DNA of 53,141 nucleotides from Chloroflexota bacterium (GTDB lineage Bacteria > Chloroflexota > Limnocylindria > Limnocylindrales > CSP1-4): contig JAJYLZ010000021.1 of NCBI GenBank assembly GCA_021787395.1, positions 1-53,141 on the forward strand. Direction: 5' to 3'. The stretch's first letter is position 1, and each line of letters begins with the position of its first letter. Positions 45,397 to 53,138 of this stretch are shown piece after piece. The position numbers and the translations under genes were made by a program. Under the pieces are notes generated by a model. It did not search any database. It had not been told where the DNA came from and saw only the letters and a list, made by a program, of their open reading frames with translations.

Positions 45397-46052
45397 GCGC
45401 CGGCCTTCCCGCTCAGGGCGGCGTCGAGCGACGCGAGGTAGCCCGCCTCTGCGGCCCTGTGGGCCTCGCCTGCCGGCGCGGCCGCGGCAACGGTCGGCGG
45501 CTCGAGGCGGAGGTGCCGGTAGGAGGTGGCGCTGCCGTAGACGTAGGCGTACCAGGCGCCGGACTTGCGCGACAGCTGCTTGAGCGCCGCCACCGGCAGG
45601 TAGCCGTAGGCCGCCTGGATCTGCTCGAGCATCGGCAGCAGCGCCTTCGGGTCGTAGTCGTGTGCGTCGAGGACCTCGTCCACCGCCGCAAGGTCGATCG
45701 CGTCGAAGCGGTCGAACGTCGCGTCCGCCACCGGGCGACCGGACCGCCGGGCGGCGGACTCTTCGCGCCGCTCGCCGTATGTCTCGGCCGGGCCCCAGTG
45801 GACGTGGAACCTGCCCCGCGTGTCCATGCCGCCCATGTCGATGCACTCGATCGGGCACGCCTGGGCGCACTGGAAGCACGTCTCGCACTTGAGCGTGCCG
45901 TACTCGTCGTAGAGCAGCTGGAGGCGGCCGCGGAACTTGGGCGCGACGTCGGCCTGCTGCTCGGGCCACATGATGGTGGCCTTGGGCTGGAAGAACCGCG
46001 ACAGGGTCAGCCCCATGCCGCGGACGAGGCCCATGCCGGGGATGGTCGTCAT
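45393..46052 (-). CDS. Fusion of the N-terminal half of NuoI with a truncated NuoE
   Basis: 219 residues. Positions 8-72 match the start of NuoI: GMGLTLSRFFQPKATIMWPE, APKFRGRLQLL, then one [4Fe-4S] motif, C56-x2-C59-x2-C62-x3-C66-P. The sequence departs from NuoI before its second cluster motif. After a linker, residues 118-186 match the helical N-terminal part of NuoE (LLPMLEQIQAAYGYLPVAAL, VYGSATSYRHLRLEPP). It then stops matching exactly where the thioredoxin-like [2Fe-2S] domain of NuoE should begin. None of the four NuoE cysteines is present. The remaining 33 residues are Ala-rich. Start overlaps the nuoH stop (TGATG). No frameshift is evident; the operon is compact on both sides. Confidence 0.82.
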   Translation of the reverse strand: MTTIPGMGLVRGMGLTLSRFFQPKATIMWPEQQADVAPKFRGRLQLLYDEYGTLKCETCFQCAQACPIECIDMGGMDTRGRFHVHWGPAETYGERREESAARRSGRPVADATFDRFDAIDLAAVDEVLDAHDYDPKALLPMLEQIQAAYGYLPVAALKQLSRKSGAWYAYVYGSATSYRHLRLEPPTVAAAAPAGEAHRAAEAGYLASLDAALSGKAGA

Positions 46053-47431
46053 CAGTTGATCCCCGCCGACTTGAGGAGGATGATCGCGAGGGCGGTCGCG
46101 AACAGGTTCAGGAGCGAGGCGGGCAGCAGCCACTTCCAGGCGAAGCCCATCAGCTGGTCGATGCGCACGCGCGGGAAGGTGCCCCGCATCCAGACGAACA
46201 CGAACACGAACGCGAACGCCTTGACCATGAACCAGATCAGGCCCGCCACCCAGTCCCAGTCCACGTAGGCGCTCAGGCCCAGCACGCCGACCAGGAGCAG
46301 GTTGAGCAGCAGGAACCCGATGAGCAGCGACTGCCAGACGGGCTTCTCGGGGCGGAGCAGGTAGAACGGCGCGGCCAGCACCAGGGTCACGACCAGGGGC
46401 ACCACCGCCGCCAGCGCCACGAGGTTGCCGCCCAGCTGGCCCGGGTCGAACGCGATCGAGAGCGGGCCGACGCCCACCAGGTGGAGCAGCCAGTTGACGT
46501 CCACCGGCGCGTTCCAGGCCCCGAAGAACAGGGTCACGATCAGCGCCGACATGATGAACACGTTCACGTACTCGGCGAAGAACAGGAACCCGAACCGCAT
46601 CCCCGAGTACTCGGTGGCGAAGCCGGCCACGATCTCCGAGTCCGCCTCGGTGAGGTCGAACGGGGTGCGGTTGGCCTCGGCCACGCCGGCGATGAAGAAG
46701 ATCAGCGCGCCCAGCGGCTGGCGGAACACGAACCAGTCCCACACCCAGCCGGACTGCTGGCGCGCGATCGAGTCGATGCTCATCGAGCCCGCCAGCAGGA
46801 TGAGCCCCACCACGGAGAGCGTGAGCGGGATCTCGTAGGAGACGACCTGCGCCGCGGAGCGGAGGCCGCCGAGCAGCGAGTACTTGTTGAACGAGGACCA
46901 GCCGGCCAGCAGCAGGCCGACCACGGTCATGCCGCCGACCGCGAACAGGTACAGCAGGCCGATGTTGAGCGGCGCGCCCACCAGGCCCGGCCCGAACGGG
47001 ACGACCATGAAGGTCATCACCGCGGTCAGGAACACCAGCACGGGCGCCCAGGTGAACACCAGCCGGTCGGCGGAGTTGGGCGTGAAGTCCTCCTTGGTGA
47101 GGACCTTGAGGCCGGCCACCACGGAGTGGGCGGCGCCGGCGGGGAGCACCCGGTTGGGGCCTACACGCAGGTTCATGTAGGCGATGACCTTGAGCTCCAT
47201 GTAGATGATGATGAACGCGGCCGGGATGCTGAACAGCAGGATCGCCGTGATCGCGACCACGAACCGCAGGATCCCGATGTTGGAGTTCAGGACGCTGATC
47301 AACCACGGGCCGATCGCCTGGGCCACCAGCACGGTGGCGACCGGCGCGACGATGAGGAAGATGACCAGCAGCGGGATGACGATCCTGCCGACGGTCGCGA
47401 CCTGGCGGAGGGAGCGGGTGGCGGCGGTCAC
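46052..47431 (-). CDS. nuoH: NADH-quinone oxidoreductase subunit H
   Basis: 459 residues, eight or more helices, forming the entrance of the quinone channel. GPNRVLPAGAAHSVVAGLKV then LTKEDF, ISYE-type VSYEIPLTLSVVGL, and AEANRTPFDLTEADSEIVAG then FATEYSGMRFGFLFFAEY are the conserved quinone-site loops. GTG start overlaps the nuoD stop by four bases. It sits directly after nuoD rather than after nuoG as in the usual order. Confidence 0.95.
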   Translation of the reverse strand: MTAATRSLRQVATVGRIVIPLLVIFLIVAPVATVLVAQAIGPWLISVLNSNIGILRFVVAITAILLFSIPAAFIIIYMELKVIAYMNLRVGPNRVLPAGAAHSVVAGLKVLTKEDFTPNSADRLVFTWAPVLVFLTAVMTFMVVPFGPGLVGAPLNIGLLYLFAVGGMTVVGLLLAGWSSFNKYSLLGGLRSAAQVVSYEIPLTLSVVGLILLAGSMSIDSIARQQSGWVWDWFVFRQPLGALIFFIAGVAEANRTPFDLTEADSEIVAGFATEYSGMRFGFLFFAEYVNVFIMSALIVTLFFGAWNAPVDVNWLLHLVGVGPLSIAFDPGQLGGNLVALAAVVPLVVTLVLAAPFYLLRPEKPVWQSLLIGFLLLNLLLVGVLGLSAYVDWDWVAGLIWFMVKAFAFVFVFVWMRGTFPRVRIDQLMGFAWKWLLPASLLNLFATALAIILLKSAGIN

Positions 47432-48666
47432 TTGTCGATCCCGCCCATGACCGGGTCGAGGCTCGCCATGACGGCCATCGTGTCCGCGATGAGGTTGTCC
47501 TTCATCAGCATCCCAACGAGCTGGAGGTGCACGAACGAGGGGTCGTGGACCCGGAACCGGAACGGCTGGTCCGTCCCGTCCGAGATCACGTAGGTGCCGA
47601 ACAGGCCCCGGGGGGACTCGACCGCGGCCCACGCGCGCCCGGGTCGCGGCCGCATCAGGCGCGGCATCCGCGCCATCACCGGGCCGTCGGGCATCTCGTG
47701 GAGGCACTGGTCGATGATCCGGATGCTCTCGCGCACCTCGTCGAGGCGGAGCAGGTACCGGTCGAGCGAGTCGCCGCCGTCCTTGGTGCCCCGGACCGGC
47801 ACGTTGAACTCCAGCTCCGGGTAGACCGAGTACGGGTGCGCCCGGCGGACGTCGAACGGGACGCCGGCCGCCCGGATGTTGGGGCCGGTGACGCCCATGC
47901 GCAGCGCCATGTCGCGGTCCACCTTGCCGATGCCGCGCATCCGGCGGACGAAGATCTCGTTCTCGTTCAGCAGGCCGATGTTGGCCTCGTGCTGGACCAG
48001 CGCCCGGCTCATCCAGTCGCCCACCCGCGACATGAACTCGTGGTTGAGGTCGCCGTTCACGCCGCCGATGCGGAAGTAGTTGAACAGCATCCGCTGGCCG
48101 GTCAGGGCGGCCAGCGCCTCCACGATCTCGTCGCGCTCGATGAACGAGTAGAGGATCGGCGTCAGGCCGCCGAGGTCGAGCGCCATCCAGCCCTGGAACA
48201 GCGCGTGGCTCGCGATGCGGAGCATCTCGCCGGTCAGGACGCGGATGTACTCGGCCCGGCGCGGCACCTGGACGTCGAGCAGCTTCTCGAACGCCATGAC
48301 CGGCGCCCACTCCATGAACAGCGAGCTGACGTACTCGAGCGGGTCGATCTGGCTGATGATGTGGTGGTAGTCGCTGTTCTCGCACAGCTTCTCGACGCCG
48401 CGGTGGAGGTAGCCCAGCACCGGGTCGAGGTCCACCACCTTCTCGCCGCTGATCTTGAGGACGACCCGGAGCACGCCGTGCGTGGACGGGTGCTGGGGGC
48501 CCATGTTGAGGAACATCTCGCCGTCGCCGAGCGTGTAGAACTCGGCCTCGCGCTCGGTGCGCGGCGGATACGGCGGGACCTGCTCGTACTGGCCGACCTG
48601 GCCGTCGAGCATGATCCGGGGATCGTCCTCGGAGGGGTGCTGCTGGGGCTGCGCGGGGGCGGTCAT
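47428..48666 (-). CDS. nuoD: NADH-quinone oxidoreductase subunit D (49-kDa)
   Basis: 412 residues. The quinone-pocket motif NMGPQHPSTHGVLRVVLKIS is intact, followed by LGYLHRGVEKLCENSDY and later RIGGVNGDLNHEF, GVTGPNIRAAGVPFDVRR and SPRGLFGTYVISDG. Where most NuoD proteins have Arg before the (M/L)(D/E)Y motif near cluster N2, this one reads DPLEY, with Pro109. The following helix (VSSLFMEWAPVMAFEKLLDV) also departs from the usual NE-AY-LAVEKL. ATG overlaps the nuoC stop. It is not fused to NuoC. Confidence 0.94.
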   Translation of the reverse strand: MTAPAQPQQHPSEDDPRIMLDGQVGQYEQVPPYPPRTEREAEFYTLGDGEMFLNMGPQHPSTHGVLRVVLKISGEKVVDLDPVLGYLHRGVEKLCENSDYHHIISQIDPLEYVSSLFMEWAPVMAFEKLLDVQVPRRAEYIRVLTGEMLRIASHALFQGWMALDLGGLTPILYSFIERDEIVEALAALTGQRMLFNYFRIGGVNGDLNHEFMSRVGDWMSRALVQHEANIGLLNENEIFVRRMRGIGKVDRDMALRMGVTGPNIRAAGVPFDVRRAHPYSVYPELEFNVPVRGTKDGGDSLDRYLLRLDEVRESIRIIDQCLHEMPDGPVMARMPRLMRPRPGRAWAAVESPRGLFGTYVISDGTDQPFRFRVHDPSFVHLQLVGMLMKDNLIADTMAVMASLDPVMGGIDK

Positions 48667-49211
48667 GCCTTCACCGTCCGGCGAATGCTGTGCTCGGTCC
48701 CCGCGACCGGCGCGTACGGCTGCTCGATGTGGCGGACGCCGCCGCCGGGCCCGCGGGCCGAGTCGTCGGGCAGGTGGAAGTCCTTGCGCAGGGGGTAGCT
48801 CGTGTAGTCGGGCGGCATGTAGATGCGCCGCAGGTCGCGGTTGCCCTCGAACACGATGCCGAACATGTCGTAGGCCTCGCGCTCGCTCCACTCGGCGCCG
48901 GGCCACAGGCTGGTGATCGACGGGACGCGCGGATCCTCTCGGGGCAGCCCGTCGACGACGATGCGCAGCCAGTCGGGCGTCTCGTCCGACCACAGGTGGT
49001 AGACGGTCTGGAGCGTGTCGCCCGTGTCCACGCCGCAGACGTCGGCGAGGATGGTGAACTCCAGCTGCGGGTCGTCGTGGAGGGTGCGCAGGACCTCGAT
49101 CAGGTCCGCGGGCCGGACGCGGATCTCGGTCTGGTCCTGGCGCTGGCGAACGGGCCCGGTGAGCCGGTCCGCGAGCTTGGCCTCGAGGCGGGTCTTGAGC
49201 GTGCGGTCCAC
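48663..49211 (-). CDS. nuoC: NADH-quinone oxidoreductase subunit C (30-kDa)
   Basis: 182 residues. DLIEVLRTLHDDPQLEFTIL, then VYHLWSD and the signature SLWPGAEWSEREAYDMFGIV with RRIYMPPDYTSYPLRKDFHL. It supports cluster N2 and contacts NuoD and NuoB. GTG start at 49211, two bases after the nuoB stop. Confidence 0.93.
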   Translation of the reverse strand: MDRTLKTRLEAKLADRLTGPVRQRQDQTEIRVRPADLIEVLRTLHDDPQLEFTILADVCGVDTGDTLQTVYHLWSDETPDWLRIVVDGLPREDPRVPSITSLWPGAEWSEREAYDMFGIVFEGNRDLRRIYMPPDYTSYPLRKDFHLPDDSARGPGGGVRHIEQPYAPVAGTEHSIRRTVKA

Positions 49212-49213
49212 GG

Positions 49214-49942
49214 CTAGACGTCCTTGGGCACGTTGGGGGCGATCCGGTGCTCGTCCCAGTGGCCGCGCCGCTCCTTGACGAGCTGGCCCAGCTTCATCAT
49301 CCCGTAGATCAGCCCCTCCGGCCGGGGCGGGCAGCCGGGGACGTAGACGTCGACCGGCATGACGCGGTCGATGCCCTCGATCGTGGAGTAGGAGCGCTTG
49401 TAGCGGCCGCCCGAGCAGGTGCAGTCGCCCATGGCCACGCACCACTTGGGCTCGGGCATCTGCTCCCACAGGCGGATGAGCGGGCCGGCCATCTTGGTGG
49501 TCAGGGTGCCGGCCACGATCAGCACGTCGGCCTGGCGGGGGCTGGCCCGGAACGGGAACATGCCCCAGCGGTCCATGTCGTTCTTGGACGTCGCCGCGGA
49601 CATCATCTCGATCGCGCAGCAGGCCAGTCCGGACAGCAGCGGCCACAGGCTGTTCATGCGGATCAGGTCGATCAGGATGTCGGCCTTGGTGGGGATCACC
49701 TCCAGCGCCCCCCAGCGCGCGGTGTCCGACAGCATCAGGTCCGAGCCCTCGAGCTCGCGGAGGTGGTTGTACGCCGGAGCCGTGGACCGGTAGGCGTCCG
49801 GGTGGGTGGACGACCACAGCGTGTTGGGGACGATGATCGGGGAGCTGACGTCGCTCGGGCTGGCCGCGACGAGGGCGGCGTCGCCGCCGACAGGGCCCTC
49901 GGCGGCGGACTCGACAGGGTCGGCGGAGCCGTCCGGGGTCAT
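49214..49942 (-). CDS. nuoB: NADH-quinone oxidoreductase subunit B, N2-cluster protein
   Basis: 242 residues with the N2 [4Fe-4S] ligands in order: [13 protein letters not shown] (tandem Cys), [15 protein letters not shown] and [35 protein letters not shown] is also typical. The N-terminal 90 residues ahead of the core are longer than usual and acidic/Ala-rich at first; part may be mis-started, but the ATG at 49942 overlaps the nuoA stop in the operon style (ATGA). Confidence 0.95.
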   Translation of the reverse strand: MTPDGSADPVESAAEGPVGGDAALVAASPSDVSSPIIVPNTLWSSTHPDAYRSTAPAYNHLRELEGSDLMLSDTARWGALEVIPTKADILIDLIRMNSLWPLLSGLACCAIEMMSAATSKNDMDRWGMFPFRASPRQADVLIVAGTLTTKMAGPLIRLWEQMPEPKWCVAMGDCTCSGGRYKRSYSTIEGIDRVMPVDVYVPGCPPRPEGLIYGMMKLGQLVKERRGHWDEHRIAPNVPKDV

Positions 49943-50310
49943 CGCCACGAGAGCACCCCCTTGCGCCAGGCGTAGGCCAGGCCGAGCATCAGGATGGCCA
50001 CGAAGATCAGCATGCTGACGAAGCCGCCCAGCAGCAGGTCCTGGAAGATGAGGGCCCACAGGAAGATGAACACGACCTCGATGTCGAAGGCCACGAACAT
50101 CAGGGCGTAGATGTAGAACGGGATCCCGAACCGGGCGTGGCTGTCGCCGAAGGTGTCGATGCCCGACTCATAGGGATAGCCCTTGTGCTCGTCGCCGCGG
50201 GTGCGGTGGGAGAGAAGCCACGCCAGGGCGATCGTCCCGAACACGAACAGCGTGCCGGCGAAGGCGAACCCGACGACATACCAGAGGTTCCCGAGCACGT
50301 TCTGGTCCAC
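49939..50310 (-). CDS. nuoA: NADH-quinone oxidoreductase subunit A
   Basis: 123 residues, three helices, with the conserved loop [20 protein letters not shown] (usually YECG, here YESG) and [20 protein letters not shown]. The loop cysteine of many NuoA proteins is Ser here. GTG start at 50310 with GAGGG upstream. First gene of the operon. Confidence 0.94.
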   Translation of the reverse strand: MDQNVLGNLWYVVGFAFAGTLFVFGTIALAWLLSHRTRGDEHKGYPYESGIDTFGDSHARFGIPFYIYALMFVAFDIEVVFIFLWALIFQDLLLGGFVSMLIFVAILMLGLAYAWRKGVLSWR

Positions 50311-50415
50311 GTAGCCCTCGAGGAGGAACGGGGTCGGTTGCCGGTTGGCGACAGCCGGTCCTCGTGCGATGCGTTGGTGCCGGGTGCGTCACGAAGACGC
50401 CCACACGGCGCCGCC

Positions 50416-50421
50416 ATTCTA
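50416..50421 (-). promoter_or_regulatory. Candidate -10 box of the nuo operon
   Basis: On the minus strand TAGAAT (five of six to TATAAT) lies about 105 bp before nuoA, in the 193-bp gap after midA. The -35 position has no good match. The nuo genes may also be read from the midA promoter. Confidence 0.4.
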
Positions 50422-50503
50422 GCAGCGGCACCGTGCCCCGAGAGGGCGGGGCGACCCTCGCGACAGGCCGGTCGGACCTTACAGATCCGCCGCAAGTTCC
50501 CTG

Positions 50504-51727
50504 TCAGATCGCGCCTTCGCGAGGTCGCCGGAGGCGTCGGAGGCCGCCGAGCTGCGCGCCCGAGGGCATCTCCCGGCCGAACGCGAGGACGCGGAAGCCG
50601 CCCAGCCCGCGCGGGTCGAGCAGGCGCGCCAGGGCCGACCGAAGGGTCAGCGCGTCCTGGAGCGAGGCGCCCGGGCGCCGCAGGTACCGGCCCGGCAGGT
50701 CGTCGCCGGCCGCGGCCATCAGCTCTGCCGCCGTGGTCTCGCCGAGGGGCGTCAGGCCTGCGCGCGCGGCCGCCGACCGGACGGCGGCGAGGTCGACCGT
50801 CGCCGTGAGGTCCTGGCGGCCGACATGACGGAAGGGGTCGGCGCCCACCGCGTGGCGGGCGAATGCGCGCAGGGTGCCGGTGGGCCGTGCCGGCCCGTGG
50901 AGCGCGGCGGGCTCGTCCGCGTAGTCGATCAGGACCACGATGCCGCGGGCGAGGTGGCGGGTGGCGCTCTCGAGCCAGGCGTCCACGGCGAGGCAGACCT
51001 CGGTCACCTGACCGTCGGCCAGCGTCACGCCCTCCGCCTCGAGCCGCGCGGCCAGCTCGGGCGTCGAGGGCTCGGCCTCGACGCTCCGGAAATCGCCCTG
51101 GGCGTCCAGCCCCACGAGGAGCTCGCGCGGGCCGCCCGCACGCCCCACCACCCGATGGACGGGGAGCGCGTCGAGGACCTCGTTGGCGATGACGGCCCCC
51201 GCCTCCCGCGGCGCGGCCGGCGCAGGGGCGTCCACGAGCACGTCGTCCAGGCCGTCCGCCGCGAGCCGTGCGCGCAGGGCCTGGAGCCGGGCCTCCTCCA
51301 CCTCGACCGGGCGGTAGCGGAGGACCGGGAGCAGCGGGCTGCCGTCGTCGCGGAGGCCGGCGACCAGGCCCGCCGCCAGGGCGCCCGTGCCCGCGCCCGG
51401 CTCGGTGACGGTGAACGGCGCGGGCCGGCCCAGCGCCTCCCAGGCCTGGGCGACCAGCCGGCCCGCCGCCGCGCCGAAGATGGGATGCGCCTCGGGGGCG
51501 GTGATGAAGTCGCCGGCGGGGCCCGGCCCGGGCTCCACGCGCCGGTAGTAGCCGTGGCCCGGCTCGTAGAGGACGCGGGCCATGAACTGCGCGAACGTGA
51601 TCGGCCCGTCGCGCCGGATCTGCTCGCGCAGAGCCTCGACCAGCGCCTCGTCCTCGCCTACCGCCTCGGGGTCGCGCAGGGGCTCGACGCGGTAGCCGGG
51701 AACGGCCCGGCCGGGATCGGGGGTCAC
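50504..51727 (-). CDS. MidA/NDUFAF7-family SAM-dependent methyltransferase
   Basis: 407 residues. ALREQIRRDGPITFAQFMAR then VLYEPGHGYY, GDFITAPEAHPIFGAAAGRL, the SAM site TEPGAGTGALA and IANEVLDALPVHRV are diagnostic of the family. The mitochondrial homologue NDUFAF7 dimethylates an Arg of the NuoD-like subunit NDUFS2 during complex I assembly. The position directly upstream of nuoA supports an assembly role, although the NuoD here has Pro at the corresponding site. GTG start at 51727; a TAGGAT box lies seven bases upstream with no Shine-Dalgarno. Confidence 0.88.
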   Translation of the reverse strand: MTPDPGRAVPGYRVEPLRDPEAVGEDEALVEALREQIRRDGPITFAQFMARVLYEPGHGYYRRVEPGPGPAGDFITAPEAHPIFGAAAGRLVAQAWEALGRPAPFTVTEPGAGTGALAAGLVAGLRDDGSPLLPVLRYRPVEVEEARLQALRARLAADGLDDVLVDAPAPAAPREAGAVIANEVLDALPVHRVVGRAGGPRELLVGLDAQGDFRSVEAEPSTPELAARLEAEGVTLADGQVTEVCLAVDAWLESATRHLARGIVVLIDYADEPAALHGPARPTGTLRAFARHAVGADPFRHVGRQDLTATVDLAAVRSAAARAGLTPLGETTAAELMAAAGDDLPGRYLRRPGASLQDALTLRSALARLLDPRGLGGFRVLAFGREMPSGAQLGGLRRLRRPREGAI

Positions 51728-51734
51728 GGCGGTG

Positions 51735-51740
51735 ATCCTA
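51735..51740 (-). promoter_or_regulatory. TAGGAT -10 box, leaderless-type, for midA
   Basis: TAGGAT on the minus strand ends seven bases before the midA GTG, and no Shine-Dalgarno is present, suggesting a leaderless transcript. The match is four of six and no -35 is clear. Confidence 0.35.
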
Positions 51741-51796
51741 TCGCCAGCGTCGCGGGCGTCGCGCGCCGCCCCCGCCGCGGCAGGGGCGGACCCGGC

Positions 51797-51983
51797 GGAC
51801 CGGCTGGACCTGACTGACCCTCTGGACCGGCTGGACTGCCAGTCCAGACTCCGAGCGCGGTGGTGCCGGCACTGGACCAGGGGTCCAGCGCGGGGCTGCC
51901 CGGGCCCCGGCCGGAGGCGATCCGCGGGCGGCGGCAGGACTCGGGGTCCAGATCCTCGCGGTCCGCGGGCCGGAGTCTGGACC
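51797..51983. repeat. Cluster of CTGGACC / GGTCCAG motifs in an intergenic region
   Basis: CTGGAC followed by C or T, or its complement, occurs at 51804, 51822, 51831, 51842, 51872, 51882, 51945 and 51977. The 13-mer GGACCGGCTGGAC repeats at 51797 and 51824. Two copies form tight hairpins: CTGGACTG-C-CAGTCCAG (51831-51847) and CTGGACC-AGG-GGTCCAG (51872-51888). This fills much of the 310-bp gap between the last gene and midA; nothing else is seen there. Confidence 0.6.
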
Positions 51984-52037
51984 GGCAGTCCCGACGGGGA
52001 GACCCGGCCGCCGGTGTCGCGGCGGGCGCGTCTTGCC

Positions 52038-53138
52038 TCACCGTCCTGCCGGGCGCAGCGCCAGGCGAGCGCCCGGGCCGACCAGGGCGTGGCCGCCGAG
52101 GAGGATCGGCACGGGGGCATCTGCCGCGGCGGCGGTCAGCTCGGCCAGCCAGGGGTCGCCGACGCGGTCGGCCAGCAGCAGGTCGCTCGCATACCGGTCC
52201 TCGGGCTCGGGCCAGCGGCGCTCGTCGGCGCCGGCGCGATGGGCCATCAGGACCCGGCTGTCGACGAGCGCGCCGTCGGCCAGGGCGGCGACGTGGCGGC
52301 CGAGCGAGGCCGGCCCGTCGCGGTCCAGCAGCTCGCCCAGCACGGTCCGGGGCGGCCGGCGGTTGGGACGCCCCACCAGCGCGCCCGCCGACGCGGTCCG
52401 CAGACCGCGCTCCTCGATCAGCGCCCGCGTCCGCGACCGCGTGTGGCGCTCCGCCCATCGCAGGTCGGCTGAGGACAGGCGGCCGGCCAGCAGCAGCTCG
52501 GCTCCCGGGTCAGCCGCCAGCGAGCGCAGGGACGACAGCCGGGCGCGGACGCGGTCGGCCTCGGCGCCGGCCGGCATCGGCAGGCGGGCATCGGCCAGGA
52601 CGGGCGCCCCCTCGAGCAGCAGCAGGTCCAGCGGAGCGTCCACGTCCATCGCCAGGCGGCGGCGCGCCCGCAGGTCGTCGACCGGGATGCGGCCCACCTC
52701 CGCGAGCCAGCGCGGCAGGGCGTTGTCGGAGTCGAGGTCGGCCGGCAGCGTGGGCAGGACCAGGTCGGCCCGGGCGATCGCGATGACGTCGGCCGAGTAC
52801 CGCTGGTTGGCGAGGGCCGCGGGCGCCTCGGCGGCCGCCGCCTCCACCAGCGCCCGAACGTCGGCCGGGGTGGCCAGCGGGATCGAGGCCGCGCCCAGGA
52901 CCACCAGGCCGACGGGGCCGACCGGCAGCGACTCGGCCGAGACCCGGCGGAGGCGGGCGCCGAATGGGGTATCGTCGGGCGGCTCGCGCCGCACGGCGGC
53001 CTCGGCCGCGCCGGCGGCGAGGAAGCCGCGGCGGTGGTGCTCGGCCAGCGCTGCCCGCGCCTCGTCGAGGAGTCGGGTGAGCGGCCGGGCGCCGGGCGCC
53101 GGCGCCGGCGCGAGGATGAGCACGCTGACCGGGGGCAT
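52038..53138 (-). CDS. Unrecognised protein, possible nucleotidyltransferase-like fold
   Basis: 366 residues; family not recognised. The N-terminal 190 residues alternate strands and helices: VSVLILAPAPAPGARPLTRL, VGLVVLGAASIPLATPADVR, ANQRYSADVIAIA, and LDSDNALPRWLAEVGRIPVD with MDVDAPLDLLLL. The last two recall the D-x-(D/N) and DID(S/T)PxDL elements of MobA/CofC-type nucleotidyltransferases, but the N-terminal GxGxRxG loop is not seen. The C-terminal half is Arg/Ala-rich, with SRVLMAHRAGADERRWPEPE and GGHALVGPGARL. ATG at 53138; the window ends three bases later, so upstream signals are unseen. Confidence 0.55.
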   Translation of the reverse strand: MPPVSVLILAPAPAPGARPLTRLLDEARAALAEHHRRGFLAAGAAEAAVRREPPDDTPFGARLRRVSAESLPVGPVGLVVLGAASIPLATPADVRALVEAAAAEAPAALANQRYSADVIAIARADLVLPTLPADLDSDNALPRWLAEVGRIPVDDLRARRRLAMDVDAPLDLLLLEGAPVLADARLPMPAGAEADRVRARLSSLRSLAADPGAELLLAGRLSSADLRWAERHTRSRTRALIEERGLRTASAGALVGRPNRRPPRTVLGELLDRDGPASLGRHVAALADGALVDSRVLMAHRAGADERRWPEPEDRYASDLLLADRVGDPWLAELTAAAADAPVPILLGGHALVGPGARLALRPAGR

